DNA of 52,711 nt, taken from contig JACRDI010000041.1 of assembly GCA_016218665.1 (NCBI GenBank), positions 1-52,711 on the forward strand. The letters are read 5' to 3'. Positions 1-10,153 of the stretch are shown here, piece by piece. This DNA comes from Desulfovibrio sp. (GTDB lineage Bacteria > Desulfobacterota > Desulfovibrionia > Desulfovibrionales > Desulfovibrionaceae). Both the position numbers and the translations under genes were made by a program. The notes under the pieces are model-generated. The model saw nothing but the letters and a program-made list of their open reading frames with translations, had not been told where the DNA came from and made no database searches. How positions within the stretch are numbered: the first letter of the stretch is position 1; each line of letters starts with the position of its first letter.

Positions 1-686
1 AGGGCCAGCTTGTCCGGGTACTTCAGGGCCTGGAAGGCCGGGAAGGGGTCGGAGGCGACAACCGCGTGGGCGCGGCCGTTCAGCACTTCCTGGATGGTCT
101 GGGCCTCCTGCTCGAACAGGCGGACCTGGGCCTTCGGCATGTGCTTTTTGGCCACATCCACGGCTGTGGTGCCCTGGCGGATGGCCAGGATGACGTCCGG
201 ACGGTCGAAGTCGGCCAAGGTCTTGAACGAGCCGGTCTTGAGCCTGTCGCCCACGAGTGACATGCCGGAATACTCGTAGGGGATGGTGAAGTTCACCTTG
301 AGCCCGCGCTGGGGCTGTATGCTCATGCCGCCGATGATGATGTCGAACTTGCCGGAGAGCAGCGCCGGGATGATGCCCGACCACTGGGTGGGCTCGAACT
401 GCACGCCCACGCCCATGTCCTTGGCCAGCCTGCGCGCCACGTCGATCTCGAAGCCCACGAACTCGCCCTTCTTGTCCTGCATGGCCCAGGGCACGAAGGT
501 GGAGAAGCCTACGCGCAGCACGCCGCGCTGGAGGATCTGCTCCACCGCGCCGCCCTTGGGGGCCTCGTCAATGGCGGGCTGTTTTTCAGCCTTGGAGCAG
601 CCCAGGGTTGCCCAGCCCACGGCGGTCAGGAGCAGAACGGCCATGAGCAGCGTGTTCAGGCGGCTGGTGGAAAATCGTGCGAACAT
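1..686 (-). CDS. Amino-acid ABC transporter substrate-binding protein (C-terminus off the window)
   Basis: Periplasmic binding protein of the polar amino acid (PAAT, SBP_bac_3) family; it would deliver an amino acid to the permease encoded 24 bp upstream. The start ATG at 686 has a GGAGG eight bases before it. A hydrophobic leader ends in ATLGC, an acceptable lipobox, so a lipid anchor is likely. It is followed by the family pattern: LRVGFSTFVPWAM, then FVGFEIDVARRLA, then FDIIIGGMSIQPQR. About 228 codons are present; the family is usually 250-280 residues, so only the last few tens are missing. The ligand cannot be told from the sequence. The ATPase partner is not seen and may lie beyond the left edge. 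Confidence 0.9.
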   Translation of the reverse strand, partial: MFARFSTSRLNTLLMAVLLLTAVGWATLGCSKAEKQPAIDEAPKGGAVEQILQRGVLRVGFSTFVPWAMQDKKGEFVGFEIDVARRLAKDMGVGVQFEPTQWSGIIPALLSGKFDIIIGGMSIQPQRGLKVNFTIPYEYSGMSLVGDRLKTGSFKTLADFDRPDVILAIRQGTTAVDVAKKHMPKAQVRLFEQEAQTIQEVLNGRAHAVVASDPFPAFQALKYPDKLA

Positions 687-710
687 GGGCATCCTCCATT
701 GTCGGTTGGG

Positions 711-1511
711 TCAGGTCGGGTAGGCCAGGCCGCGCTCCAGCCCTGCGGCCAGGGCGGAGAGGGCGGTGGTGACGAGCCAGTACAGCGCCGCCACAGTAAA
801 CCATATCTCGAAGCTCAGGAAGGTATGGGCCACGATCTCGCCGCCGCGCAAGGTCAGTTCGGCCATGGCGATGACGCTGGCCAGCGAGCTGTCCTTGACG
901 AGCGAAACGCTTTGGCTGGCCAGCGGGGGCAGCACGCGGCGCACGGCCTGGGGCAGTATGACCAGGCGGTAGGCGGAGGCGCGGCCCATGCCCAGGCTGC
1001 GGGCCGCGTCCCATTGGCCGTGGTCGATGGACACGATGCCCGCGCGCAGGATCTCGGACACGTAGGCCCCCTCGAAGAGCGAGAGGCCGATGACGGCGCT
1101 TGAGAGGGCGTCCAGGCCCAGGGCCGGGGCGATGACGAAGTAGAGGAAGAGCAGCTGGATCAGGAGCGGGGTGTTGCGGATGGCCTCCACGTAGGCCCAG
1201 GCCAGGGCGCGCGCCGCCACGGAGCGCGACAGGCGCAGCAGCGCGGCGATGCCGCCCGCGCCAAGGGCGCCCAGGCCGGAGAGGGCGGTGAGCTTCAGGG
1301 TGACGGCCAGGCCTTGGAGCAGCGGTCCGGGGGTGCCGTCCGGGCCCCAGACAAAGGCGGGCACGCGGTACCATTGCCAGTTGTAGCCCAGGTCCGCCGC
1401 CCCGTGCGCCACCAGCCACAGCACGCCCGCCAGCGCCAGCAGGAAGCACGCCCCGTCGCGCAGGGCGGGCCATGCTGCCGTTGCGGTGCGGGGGGGCGGG
1501 GCGTCAGGCAT
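711..1511 (-). CDS. Amino-acid ABC transporter permease (HisM/GlnP family)
   Basis: Inner-membrane permease of a PAAT importer, 266 residues. The diagnostic EAA loop is at about residues 168-198 ([10 protein letters not shown] ... [12 protein letters not shown]), the contact site for the ATPase. Several hydrophobic segments surround it (about 21-37, 65-95, 118-135, 238-258). The ATG at 1511 overlaps the end of tmk by 8 bp, so translational coupling is likely. A longer reading upstream would only be antisense-like sequence over tmk. It forms an operon with the downstream binding protein. Confidence 0.9.
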   Translation of the reverse strand: MPDAPPPRTATAAWPALRDGACFLLALAGVLWLVAHGAADLGYNWQWYRVPAFVWGPDGTPGPLLQGLAVTLKLTALSGLGALGAGGIAALLRLSRSVAARALAWAYVEAIRNTPLLIQLLFLYFVIAPALGLDALSSAVIGLSLFEGAYVSEILRAGIVSIDHGQWDAARSLGMGRASAYRLVILPQAVRRVLPPLASQSVSLVKDSSLASVIAMAELTLRGGEIVAHTFLSFEIWFTVAALYWLVTTALSALAAGLERGLAYPT

Positions 1512-2154
1512 GTTGCGGGGCGGCCTCCAGCTTCTGGTCCACGATGCCGCGGATGGCGGCGGCGATGGCTTCCGGCGTGCCGCCGGCGTCCACGGTGCGG
1601 ATGCGCTGCGGGAAGCGCAGGGCCCAGGCCCTGTAGCCCAGGCGCACGCGCTCGTGGAAGGCCAGGCTCTCGGCCTCGAAGCGGCCCTCGGCCACGGTCT
1701 TGCCCTCGGCGGTGTTGCGGGCAACGGCGCGCGTAACTCCCGTGCGTGTGTCCAGGTCCAGCAGGATGGTCAGCTCCGGCCACAGGCCGTCCACGGCCAG
1801 CTCGTTGAGGGAGTGCAGCATGTCCGCGTCCAGCCCGCGCCCGTAGGCCTGGTAGGCCACGGTGGAGTCCGCGAAGCGGTCGCAGAGCACCACCTTCCCG
1901 GCTTCCAGCGCCGGGCGCACCACTTGCGCCACGTGCTGGGCGCGGTCGGCCAGATACAGGAAGAGCTCGGCCCGGGCGCACAGGTCGCGGTTCTCCAGGG
2001 AGAGCAGCACGCGGCGCAGCTCGCGCCCGATGCGGCTGCCGCCCGGCTCGCAGGTGACGAGCACGCTTCTGCCGCGCGCCTCCAGGTGGGACTTCAGCAG
2101 CGCGATCTGCGTGGACTTGCCCGTGCCCTCTATGCCCTCAAAGGTGATGAACAT
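1504..2154 (-). CDS. tmk: Thymidylate kinase
   Basis: Phosphorylates dTMP to dTDP in the cytoplasm. 216 residues, the usual length. It opens with the P-loop (residues 7-15, GIEGTGKST) and carries the DRF signature of the family in [17 protein letters not shown], used for dTMP binding. The C-terminal third has the usual arginine-rich lid region. The start at 2154 lies 2 bp after the stop of the HD nuclease gene and its end overlaps the permease start, so the three genes are tightly packed in one transcript. Confidence 0.95.
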   Translation of the reverse strand: MFITFEGIEGTGKSTQIALLKSHLEARGRSVLVTCEPGGSRIGRELRRVLLSLENRDLCARAELFLYLADRAQHVAQVVRPALEAGKVVLCDRFADSTVAYQAYGRGLDADMLHSLNELAVDGLWPELTILLDLDTRTGVTRAVARNTAEGKTVAEGRFEAESLAFHERVRLGYRAWALRFPQRIRTVDAGGTPEAIAAAIRGIVDQKLEAAPQHA

Positions 2155-2156
2155 GG

Positions 2157-3239
2157 CTAGTCCGATCCCAGGGGCAGGAGCAGGAAGCGGTCGTCGACCT
2201 CCTGGGGCTTGGCCGCGGGCTTCTTCTCCCCTGCGTCGCCCTTGCCGCCCAGCAGGGAAAGGCCCGCCGCGGGGGCGTCCGGCGTGTGCGGGGCGCGGTA
2301 GAGGTAGCGGTCCAGGTAGCGTTGGAAGGGCGTCCAGGCCTGGTCCGTGCCCTCAAGCTCGGCGTAGGCCCCGGCCATGGTGTTCATCTTGGCGTCGATG
2401 TTGTCCGCGAAGTGCAGGATGAAGGCCTCCGGAGTCTTGGGCCGCTTGGGCGCGCCGAACTCGTACTCGCCGTGGTGGCTCAGGATGAGGTGCTTGAGGT
2501 GCAGCACGAGGCCCTCGTCCAGCTCCTTGGCTTTTGAAAGAAAAGGTTCAAGTTTCGCCAGGCCGAGCTGGATGTGCCCCAGCAGTCGGCCTTCGTCGGT
2601 GTACTCGCGGGAGAGGCCGCTGGAGAGCTCCCAGGCCTTGCCCAGATCGTGCAGGATGGCCGCCGCCAGCAGGACCTGCCGGTCCAGCTGCGGGTAGAGG
2701 TTCGCCAGGGCCATGCACACGCGGGCCACGGACAGGGTGTGCTCCAAGAGGCCCCCGGCGTAGGCGTGGTGCACGGCCTTGGCCCCGGTGGCGGGCAGCA
2801 GCCGGCCGCGCATCTCCGGGTCGGAGAGGACCTTCTTCATGAGCGCGCGCCAGGGCTTGTGCGTCAGCTCGCGCCGGCACAGCTCCTCGATCTCGCCCAG
2901 GAGCGCCTCGGGGTTCACCGGGCTGGGGGGCAGGAACTCGGAGAGGTCCACCTCGGCCGCGTCGATCTCGGCCAGCTGCTCGATGGTCAGCTGGCACTTG
3001 TCGCGGTAGTTGGCCGCCTGGGCGCGCACCTGCACGATCTGGCCGGCGGAGAGGCCGGGGTGCTGCTGCGAGAGCGGGCTCCACACCTTGGCTTCCATCT
3101 GGCCGGTGCTGTCCTGGAGCACCAGGCTCCAGTACGGGCCGTTGCGCGACTGTCCGGTGCGGGCCTCTGCCAGAAGAAAACAATCCTGTATCGTTTGTCC
3201 GGGGCTAATGTCCCGTATGTACACGGCTTTCGCTATCAC
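2157..3239 (-). CDS. YhaM-like 3'-5' exoribonuclease (OB fold + HD domain)
   Basis: 360 residues in the chosen reading. Residues about 5-95 resemble an OB-type nucleic-acid-binding domain (YIRDISPGQ, then [11 protein letters not shown], as in YhaM). Residues about 125-300 form an HD phosphohydrolase domain with [12 protein letters not shown] (H157/H158, H167) and the metal pair in ILHDLGK (H197, D198), then a second histidine set at 254-255. The family trims RNA or ssDNA from the 3' end. The C-terminal 60 residues are charged and low in complexity. The start is uncertain: GTG at 3239 was chosen because the conserved YIRD motif begins seven codons later and a GAGGGA lies upstream. Reading further upstream would run into surE territory. 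Confidence 0.82.
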   Translation of the reverse strand: MIAKAVYIRDISPGQTIQDCFLLAEARTGQSRNGPYWSLVLQDSTGQMEAKVWSPLSQQHPGLSAGQIVQVRAQAANYRDKCQLTIEQLAEIDAAEVDLSEFLPPSPVNPEALLGEIEELCRRELTHKPWRALMKKVLSDPEMRGRLLPATGAKAVHHAYAGGLLEHTLSVARVCMALANLYPQLDRQVLLAAAILHDLGKAWELSSGLSREYTDEGRLLGHIQLGLAKLEPFLSKAKELDEGLVLHLKHLILSHHGEYEFGAPKRPKTPEAFILHFADNIDAKMNTMAGAYAELEGTDQAWTPFQRYLDRYLYRAPHTPDAPAAGLSLLGGKGDAGEKKPAAKPQEVDDRFLLLPLGSD

Positions 3240-3411
3240 GGCCTTGCCAACTCCCTCGTGTTGGGGTACTGCGCCTGTACCGCGCTGCGCGGCGGGCAGG
3301 GCATCCCTCTGTGCCGCATCATTTGCCCTCAAGGGGCGCGGGTTGTCAAACGCAAGCGGGCGAGAAAACGTCCACTCGGCCCCTTTCGGGGCCATGCCCG
3401 GAGGGGCTCTC

Positions 3412-4176
3412 ATGCGCATCCTGCTCACCAACGACGACGGCATCCAGGCCGTGGGCCTGCGGGCCATGCACCGCGCCCTGGTGGCGGCCGGGCACACGGT
3501 CCATGTGGTTGCTCCGGTGACGGAACAGTCCGCCGTGGGCCACGCCATCACCCTTTCCGCGCCCCTGCGCGTGAAGGAGTTCCGCGACGAGGGCTTTTTC
3601 GGCCTGGGCGTCACCGGCACCCCGGCCGACTGCGTGAAGCTGGCCCTGTCCACCCTGGTGAAGGAGCGGCCGGACATGGTGGTCTCGGGCATCAACGCCG
3701 GGGCCAACGTGGGCGTGGACCTGCTGTATTCGGGCACGGTCTCCGCCGCCACGGAAGGCGCCTTCATGGGCTTCCCAGCCATGGCGGTGTCCATGGACGA
3801 CTTCAATCCCACGGACCTCTCCGGCCAGGCGGCGTACGCCACCGGGCTGCTGCCCCGGCTGCCGCTCTCCGGGCTGCCGCAGAAGTGCGTGCTGAACCTG
3901 AACTTTCCGGCCCGGCCCATTGCGGAGGTTTTGGGGCTCAAGCTCTGCCCGCACACCCGCGTGGCCTACGAGGACTGGTTCGAGGAGCGGCGCGACCCGC
4001 GCGGCCGGCCCTATTACTGGATGTGCGGTGAGCTCAAGAGCGAACGCATCAGCCAGGGGCGCGACCGCAGGCTGCTCTCCGAGGGCTGGGTGACGCTCAC
4101 CCCGCTGAAGTTCGACTTCACCGACCATGAGACCCTGGAGCTGTTGGAACCCGTGCTTTCCGGCCCTGCCGGTTGA
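3412..4176 (+). CDS. surE: 5'/3'-nucleotidase SurE
   Basis: Metal-dependent nucleoside monophosphate phosphatase, 254 residues. The N-terminus MRILLTNDDG carries the two metal-binding aspartates (D8, D9). EQSAVGHAIT supplies the conserved serine near residue 40. VSGINAGANVG supplies the asparagine ligand, and SGTVSAATEG follows. GGAGGGG lies seven bases before the ATG at 3412. It is divergent from the YhaM-like gene across 172 bp. There a TTGACA on the minus strand (3344-3349) is the only promoter-like element I noted, and it has no convincing -10. Confidence 0.95.
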   Translation: MRILLTNDDGIQAVGLRAMHRALVAAGHTVHVVAPVTEQSAVGHAITLSAPLRVKEFRDEGFFGLGVTGTPADCVKLALSTLVKERPDMVVSGINAGANVGVDLLYSGTVSAATEGAFMGFPAMAVSMDDFNPTDLSGQAAYATGLLPRLPLSGLPQKCVLNLNFPARPIAEVLGLKLCPHTRVAYEDWFEERRDPRGRPYYWMCGELKSERISQGRDRRLLSEGWVTLTPLKFDFTDHETLELLEPVLSGPAG

Positions 4177-4191
4177 CATGGTTTTCAGAGC

Positions 4192-4219
4192 GTGACATTT
4201 AGTAGAGTGTTCGTAGCTG
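4192..4219 (+). promoter_or_regulatory. Putative sigma70-type promoter of fba
   Basis: GTGACA at 4192-4197, then 16 bases, then TAGCTG at 4214-4219, giving a leader of about 30 nt before the aldolase SD (AAGGAGGA). A perfect TTGACA also overlaps the surE stop codon (4173-4178) but has no good -10. Weak evidence; a start-site map is needed. Confidence 0.35.
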
Positions 4220-4258
4220 TCATCAAATAGCCTTTTCACGACCGCCAAGGAGGATTCC

Positions 4259-5182
4259 ATGCCCCTCGTTTCGCCTAAAGAGATGTTTGCCAAGGCCTAT
4301 GCCGGGGGCTACGCCATCGGCGCGTTCAACGTGAACAACATGGAGATCATCCAGGGCATCATGGAAGCGGGCAAGGCGGAAAACGCCCCGCTCATTCTCC
4401 AGGTCTCCGCCGGCGCGCGCAAGTACGCCGGGCAGAACTACATCATGAAGCTCATGGAAGCCGCCATGCAGGACACCGACCTGCCCGTGGTGCTGCACCT
4501 GGACCATGGCCCGAATTTCGAGATGTGCAAGGCCGTCATCGACGGCGGCTTCACCTCCGTCATGTACGACGGCTCCCACCTCTCCTACGAGGAGAACATC
4601 GCCGAGACCAAGAAGGTGGTGGAGTACGCCCACGCCCGCGGCGTGTGGGTGGAGGCCGAGCTGGGCCGCCTGGCCGGCGTGGAGGAGGACGTGCAGAGCG
4701 ACGACCACGTCTACACCGACCCCGAGCAGGCCAAGGACTTCGTGACCCGCACCGGCTGCGACTCCCTGGCCATCGCCATCGGCACCAGCCACGGCGCGTA
4801 CAAGTTCAAGGGCGAGGCCAAGCTCGACTTCGCCCGCCTGGAGAAGGTGGGCCAGCTGCTGCCCGGCGTGCCCATCGTGCTGCACGGCGCCTCCAGCGTG
4901 CCCCAGGAGTTCGTGGAGATGGTCAACAAGTACGGCGGCCACGTGCCCGGCGCGCGCGGCGTGCCCGAGGACCTGCTGCGCAAGGCCGCGGGCATGGCCG
5001 TGTGCAAGATCAACATCGACTCGGACATCCGCCTGGCCATGACCGCCTGCATCCGCAAGCACCTGGCCGAGAACCCCGGAGACTTCGACCCCCGCCAGTA
5101 CCTGACCCCGGCGCGCAACGCCGTGCGGGACATGGTGCAGCGCAAGATCAAGAACGTCCTGGGCTGCTCCGGCAAGGCCTAG
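4259..5182 (+). CDS. fba: Class II fructose-1,6-bisphosphate aldolase
   Basis: Interconverts fructose-1,6-bisphosphate with DHAP and glyceraldehyde-3-phosphate. 307 residues, typical of the shorter class II (Fba/GatY) enzymes. The Zn/catalytic motif HLDHG is at residues 80-84 (D82 catalytic, H83 zinc). GTSHGAYKF and LHGASSVP supply the further zinc histidines, and NIDSD binds the phosphate end. A very strong SD (AAGGAGGA) precedes the ATG at 4259. Only 33 bp separate it from GAPDH-1, the enzyme acting on its product, so the two are probably co-transcribed. Confidence 0.95.
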   Translation: MPLVSPKEMFAKAYAGGYAIGAFNVNNMEIIQGIMEAGKAENAPLILQVSAGARKYAGQNYIMKLMEAAMQDTDLPVVLHLDHGPNFEMCKAVIDGGFTSVMYDGSHLSYEENIAETKKVVEYAHARGVWVEAELGRLAGVEEDVQSDDHVYTDPEQAKDFVTRTGCDSLAIAIGTSHGAYKFKGEAKLDFARLEKVGQLLPGVPIVLHGASSVPQEFVEMVNKYGGHVPGARGVPEDLLRKAAGMAVCKINIDSDIRLAMTACIRKHLAENPGDFDPRQYLTPARNAVRDMVQRKIKNVLGCSGKA

Positions 5183-5215
5183 GCGGAGAGAAACACCGCA
5201 AGGAGCGAGAGGAAC

Positions 5216-6199
5216 ATGGCGACGAGAATTGGCATCAACGGCTTTGGCCGCATCGGCCGCTACCTGACCAGGCTTCTGGCCGACCAGCCCGAACTGGAGC
5301 TTGCGGCCATCAACGCGCGGGCCACCAACCGCGATCTGGCCCATCTGCTGAAATACGACTCCGTGCACGGGGCCTTCCCCCGCGTGGAAGGCAACGAGCA
5401 GGGCATCCTGCTCGACGGCAAGCAGGTGCTGGTGACCCGCTTCGCCACGGGCGAGTGGAGCTGGAAGGACATGGGCTGCGACATCGTGGTGGAGTCCACC
5501 GGCAAGCTGAACGATCGCGCCGGCTGCTCCACGCACCTGGCCTGCGGGGCCAAGAAGGTCATCCTCTCCGCCCCCGGCAAGGAGATGGACTGCTCCGTGG
5601 TGGTGGGCGTGAACGACGCCGATCTGAAGCCCGAGCACAAGATCGTGTCCAGCGCCAGCTGCACCACCAACTGCCTGGCCCCGGCCGCCAAGGCGCTCAA
5701 CGACGCCTTCGGCATCAAGCACGGCCTCATGACCACCATCCACTCCTACACCATGGACCAGCGCCTGCACGACGGCTCCCACAAGGACATCCGCCGCGCC
5801 CGCGCCGCGGCCCTGAACATGGTTCCCACCACCACCGGCGCGGCCAGGGCCCTCTCCCTGGTCATTCCGGCGCTCAAGGGCAAGCTCGACGGCTTCGCCA
5901 TCCGCGTGCCGACCCCGGACGTGTCCATCGTGGACCTGACCTGCGAGCTGGACCGCGCCACCACCAAGGAAGAGGTCAACGCCGTCATGAAGGCCGCGGC
6001 CAACGAGAGCTTCGGCTACTGCGACGAGCCGCTGGTCTCCTCGGACTTCGTGGGCAGCACCTTCGGCGGCGTGCTCGACGCCGGGCTCACCACCGTCATG
6101 GATGGCACACAGGTGAAGCTCATCGTCTGGTACGACAACGAGGCCGGCTTCACCCACCAGTTGGTGCGCCTCATCAAGAAGGTGGCGGCCTTCGGCTAG
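5216..6199 (+). CDS. gap: Glyceraldehyde-3-phosphate dehydrogenase, paralogue 1
   Basis: Type I GAPDH, 327 residues. The Rossmann motif is INGFGRIGR, the catalytic cysteine is C149 in SASCTTNC, and the C-terminal WYDNEAGFTHQLV is typical. At the end of the second strand it reads INARAT. The acidic residue that binds the NAD ribose in GapA enzymes (ND in paralogue 2 and in E. coli GapA) is alanine here (A34). This suggests relaxed or NADP-leaning cofactor use, which is inference. It follows fba by 33 bp and ends in a strong terminator, so fba-gap1 is a two-gene unit. The two GAPDHs in the window are clearly different paralogues. Confidence 0.93.
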   Translation: MATRIGINGFGRIGRYLTRLLADQPELELAAINARATNRDLAHLLKYDSVHGAFPRVEGNEQGILLDGKQVLVTRFATGEWSWKDMGCDIVVESTGKLNDRAGCSTHLACGAKKVILSAPGKEMDCSVVVGVNDADLKPEHKIVSSASCTTNCLAPAAKALNDAFGIKHGLMTTIHSYTMDQRLHDGSHKDIRRARAAALNMVPTTTGAARALSLVIPALKGKLDGFAIRVPTPDVSIVDLTCELDRATTKEEVNAVMKAAANESFGYCDEPLVSSDFVGSTFGGVLDAGLTTVMDGTQVKLIVWYDNEAGFTHQLVRLIKKVAAFG

Positions 6200-6220
6200 G
6201 CCCGGGATTGCAGGACATCA

Positions 6221-6245
6221 AGAGGGGGCTGCGGCCCCCTTTTTT
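6221..6245 (+). terminator. Rho-independent terminator after gap1
   Basis: Stem AGGGGGC (6223-6229) with GCCCCCT (6234-6240), a four-base loop, and a run of six T ending at 6245. It closes the fba-gap1 unit. Confidence 0.85.
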
Positions 6246-6321
6246 GTGGCGTGGCGCCGGGCCCGCACCGGGGCATCGGATCACGGGCAGACGAATTTTC
6301 GTGCGTCAACGCATATTTTTG

Positions 6322-6350
6322 CTGACATTATCTCCCTGCCTGGATAGATA
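6322..6350 (+). promoter_or_regulatory. Putative promoter of the GAF-gap2-pgk unit
   Basis: CTGACA (6322-6327), a 17-base spacer, then TAGATA (6345-6350), about 25 bases before the GAF gene start. It lies directly after the gap1 terminator in a locally AT-rich stretch, which fits a separate transcription unit. Confidence 0.5.
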
Positions 6351-6375
6351 TGGTGCGTAACCATAGGAGGATGCC

Positions 6376-6948
6376 ATGACGAAAACGCCTGACCGTTTCG
6401 AAAGGTATTTCCGCACCCTGGCCGAGGTGGCCCGGGTGGTGAACTCCAGCCTGGAGACCGGGAACGTCCTTGCCGCCGTCACCGAGCAGACCACCAAGGC
6501 CGTGCGGGCCAAGGGCTGCACCCTGCGCCTGCTGGACCGCTCCGGCGCTCGCCTTCTGCCCAGCGCCGCCTTCGGCCTGTCCAAGGAATATTTCCGCAAG
6601 GGCTCCGTGGAGCTCGCCAACAGCGAGGTGGACCGCGAGGTCATCAGCGGCAAGACCATCCACATCCCCAACGCCCAGAACGACCCGCGCTTCCAGTACG
6701 GCGAGGCCGCCAAGAAGGAAGGCATCGTCACTGTGCTCGTCACCCCGCTCATGGTGGACGGCAAGGCCATCGGCGTCATGCGCATCTACACCACCACGGA
6801 GCGCAGCTTCGACGACGCCTCCCTGGATTTCCTGCGCGCCGTGGCCGACATCTCGGCAATGGCCATCGAGAACGCCCGCCTGCACCAGGCCCTGAAAACC
6901 GACTACGAGATGCTGGCCTCCTACGAGCACCGCATCTTCGAAGACTAG
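6376..6948 (+). CDS. Stand-alone GAF-domain protein
   Basis: 190 residues, nearly all one GAF domain (about 18-165). The start TLAEVARVVNSSLETGNVLAAV is a helix typical of GAF entry, with strands CTLRLLD and VLVTPLMVDGKAIGVMRIY and a closing helix. There is no signal peptide, membrane segment or output domain, so it is a soluble sensor or regulatory subunit. Two bases separate the AGGAGG-type SD region from a good start context. It lies 12 bp upstream of gap2 and appears to be the first gene of the GAF-gap2-pgk unit. The ligand is unknown. The position suggests a link with central carbon metabolism, but the sequence does not show what it does. Confidence 0.85.
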   Translation: MTKTPDRFERYFRTLAEVARVVNSSLETGNVLAAVTEQTTKAVRAKGCTLRLLDRSGARLLPSAAFGLSKEYFRKGSVELANSEVDREVISGKTIHIPNAQNDPRFQYGEAAKKEGIVTVLVTPLMVDGKAIGVMRIYTTTERSFDDASLDFLRAVADISAMAIENARLHQALKTDYEMLASYEHRIFED

Positions 6949-6960
6949 GGGGAGGCACTC

Positions 6961-7974
<1,014 letters not shown>

Positions 7975-7984
7975 GATTACGATC

Positions 7985-9184
7985 ATGCTCTATCTCAAGG
8001 ACATCGACGTCTCCGGCAAGAAGGCGCTCATCCGCGTGGACTACAACGTGCCGCTCGACGGCACCCGCGTCACGGACGACACGCGCATCCGCGAAAGCCT
8101 GCCCACCCTGCGCCACATCCTGGAAAAGGGCGGAGCGGCGGTCATCTGCTGCCACCTGGGCCAGCCCAAGGGCGAGGTGAAGCCGGAGTTCTCCCTTGCG
8201 CCCGTGGCCGCGCACCTGGCCGGCATGCTCGGCATGAGCGTGCCCCTGGCCGCCGATTGCGTGGGGCCGGACGTGCGCGCCAAGGTGGACGCCCTGAAAG
8301 GGGGCGAGGTGCTGATGCTGGAGAACCTGCGCTTCCACAAGGCCGAGACCAGCAAGGACGCGGCCGAGCGCACGGCCTTCGCCAAAGAGCTGGTGGCCGG
8401 GCTGGACCTCTATGTCAGCGACGCCTTCGGCGTGTCCCACCGGCCCAACGCCTCCGTCACCGAGGCCCCGCTGGCCGCGCCCAAGGCCTGCGCGGGCTTT
8501 CTGATGGAGAAGGAGTGGCTGTACCTGAACGGCGCGCTGAAGAGCCCCAAGCGGCCCTTCGTGGCCGTGTCCGGCGGCAGCAAGGTGTCCAGCAAGCTCG
8601 GCATCCTCAAGAACCTGCTGGGCAAGGTGGACCATTTGATCATCGGCGGAGCCATGGCCAACACCTTCCGCCTGGCCCAGGGCATCGACATGGGCGACTC
8701 CCTGGTGGAAAAGGACCTGCTGGACGAGGCCAAGGCCATTCTGGACAGCGCCGCCGACATGCGCACGCACATCCACCTGCCCGTGGACTTCGTGCTGGCC
8801 AAGGAATTCAAGGCCGACAAGGCCGAGGTGGCCTCGCACACGGGCGCGGTTCCGGCCGGGCTCATGGCGCTGGACATCGGCCCCAAGAGCATCATCGCCT
8901 TTGCCCACACCCTGAAAGGCGCGGGCACCGTGGTCTGGAACGGCCCCATGGGCGCCTTCGAGAACCCGGCCTTCGCCGCGGGATCCATCGGCATGGCCAA
9001 GGCCATCGTGGAGTGCGGGGCGCTTTCCATTGTGGGCGGCGGCGACACCGACGCCGTGGTCCATGCCGCGCACCTGGGAGACAAGTTCAGCTTCATCTCC
9101 ACCGGCGGCGGCTCCTTCCTGGAGTTCCTGGAAGGCAAGGAGCTGCCGGGCTTCAAGGCCCTGGAAGACGCGGCCAGGAAGTAG
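7985..9184 (+). CDS. pgk: Phosphoglycerate kinase
   Basis: Transfers the acyl phosphate of 1,3-bisphosphoglycerate to ADP. 399 residues, standard length. Signature RVDYNVP at residues 17-23, HLGQPKG, the hinge/nucleotide region GGSKVSSKL, NGPMGAFE, and the C-terminal GGGDTDAVV and STGGGSFLEF. It starts 10 bp after gap2 and ends in a strong bidirectional terminator, so it is the last gene of its unit. Confidence 0.96.
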   Translation: MLYLKDIDVSGKKALIRVDYNVPLDGTRVTDDTRIRESLPTLRHILEKGGAAVICCHLGQPKGEVKPEFSLAPVAAHLAGMLGMSVPLAADCVGPDVRAKVDALKGGEVLMLENLRFHKAETSKDAAERTAFAKELVAGLDLYVSDAFGVSHRPNASVTEAPLAAPKACAGFLMEKEWLYLNGALKSPKRPFVAVSGGSKVSSKLGILKNLLGKVDHLIIGGAMANTFRLAQGIDMGDSLVEKDLLDEAKAILDSAADMRTHIHLPVDFVLAKEFKADKAEVASHTGAVPAGLMALDIGPKSIIAFAHTLKGAGTVVWNGPMGAFENPAFAAGSIGMAKAIVECGALSIVGGGDTDAVVHAAHLGDKFSFISTGGGSFLEFLEGKELPGFKALEDAARK

Positions 9185-9205
9185 CCGCGCGCAGCGACAA
9201 AACAA

Positions 9206-9237
9206 AAGCCCCCGCCGGGAACTCCTGGCGGGGGCTT
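9206..9237. terminator. Bidirectional terminator between pgk and the amidohydrolase gene
   Basis: Perfect 11-bp stem AAGCCCCCGCC (9206-9216) with GGCGGGGGCTT (9227-9237), a 10-base loop, flanked by A-rich sequence upstream and CTTCTTTG downstream. The two genes converge on it. Confidence 0.88.
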
Positions 9238-9258
9238 CTTTGTTGGTGGAAACGAGAG

Positions 9259-10053
9259 CTAGGCGCGGTCGGGAAACAGCGCCGTCCCGGCGCCCAGGAT
9301 GGTCTCGGCCGTGACGCCCAGGGGGGCGATGCGCCGCTCCACCAGGGCGATCTCGTCCGCCGGATCGAAGAGCGGATAGTCGCTGCCGAAGAGCAGGTGG
9401 TCCGCCGGGTGGCGGGAGATGAGTTCGCGCAGGGTCGCGTCGTCGATGAAGGACAGGGAGCTTGAGGTGTCGAAGAACACGTCCAGCCCGGCCAGGTGCT
9501 CCACCGCGAACTTCCAGTGGCTGAAGCCGCCCAGGTGCGCGGCGATGAGCTTGGGGCCGGGGAAGTTCTTGCGCAGCTTGGCCATCTTCACGGGGCAGGA
9601 GGGGTTCTGCTCCGGAGGCAGCACATCGCCCACGTGGACCATGAGGGTCCAGTCGTCGCCGACCATTTCCATGAGGGCGTAGAATTTGGGGTCGTCCAGG
9701 AAGAAGCCCTGGAAGTCCGGGTGGAACTTCAGGCCCGTGATGCCCGCCTTGCGCAGGCGCGTCAGCTCCTTCTCCGGTTCCGGGTAGTCCGGGTGCAGGG
9801 TGCCAAAGGCCGTGACGCGCGTGGACTGGCGCTCCATGTCGATTGCCCAGTTGTTGGCCGGGATCACCTGCGAGGGGTCGGTTGCGGCCGTGTGCACCAC
9901 CACGCGGCCGATGCCGGCGCGGTCGGCCCGGGCCAGCAGGTCGTCCAGCACGCCGGTGCCCTGCGGCTGGATGCCGTAGTGGCTGTGCAGCTGATTGATG
10001 GCTTTTTCGGCGATTTTGGGATGGAAAACGTGGGTATGCGTGTCGGTGAACAC
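9259..10053 (-). CDS. TIM-barrel amidohydrolase (amidohydrolase_2-like)
   Basis: 264 residues. The opening metal motif DTHTHVFHP, a lysine/histidine strand GLKFHPDFQG, the barrel histidine in LIAAHLGG, and the late aspartate in LLFGSDYPLFDP are the hallmarks of the amidohydrolase_2 family (hydrolases and decarboxylases of small cyclic or aromatic acids). The substrate cannot be predicted. The start is taken at GTG 10053, seven bases after AGGAG. A longer reading exists but lacks an SD. The gene converges with pgk. A gap of about 100 bp separates it from the thioesterase gene upstream. Confidence 0.85.
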   Translation of the reverse strand: MFTDTHTHVFHPKIAEKAINQLHSHYGIQPQGTGVLDDLLARADRAGIGRVVVHTAATDPSQVIPANNWAIDMERQSTRVTAFGTLHPDYPEPEKELTRLRKAGITGLKFHPDFQGFFLDDPKFYALMEMVGDDWTLMVHVGDVLPPEQNPSCPVKMAKLRKNFPGPKLIAAHLGGFSHWKFAVEHLAGLDVFFDTSSSLSFIDDATLRELISRHPADHLLFGSDYPLFDPADEIALVERRIAPLGVTAETILGAGTALFPDRA

Positions 10054-10153
10054 TGCGGAACTCCTGTGCCTATAGGCGGAGTTCTCATACGCCCGCGCCA
10101 ATGGCGGGGCAAGAAAAACAATGCGGGCGGGTACTTACTGTTGCGTCCTCTTC

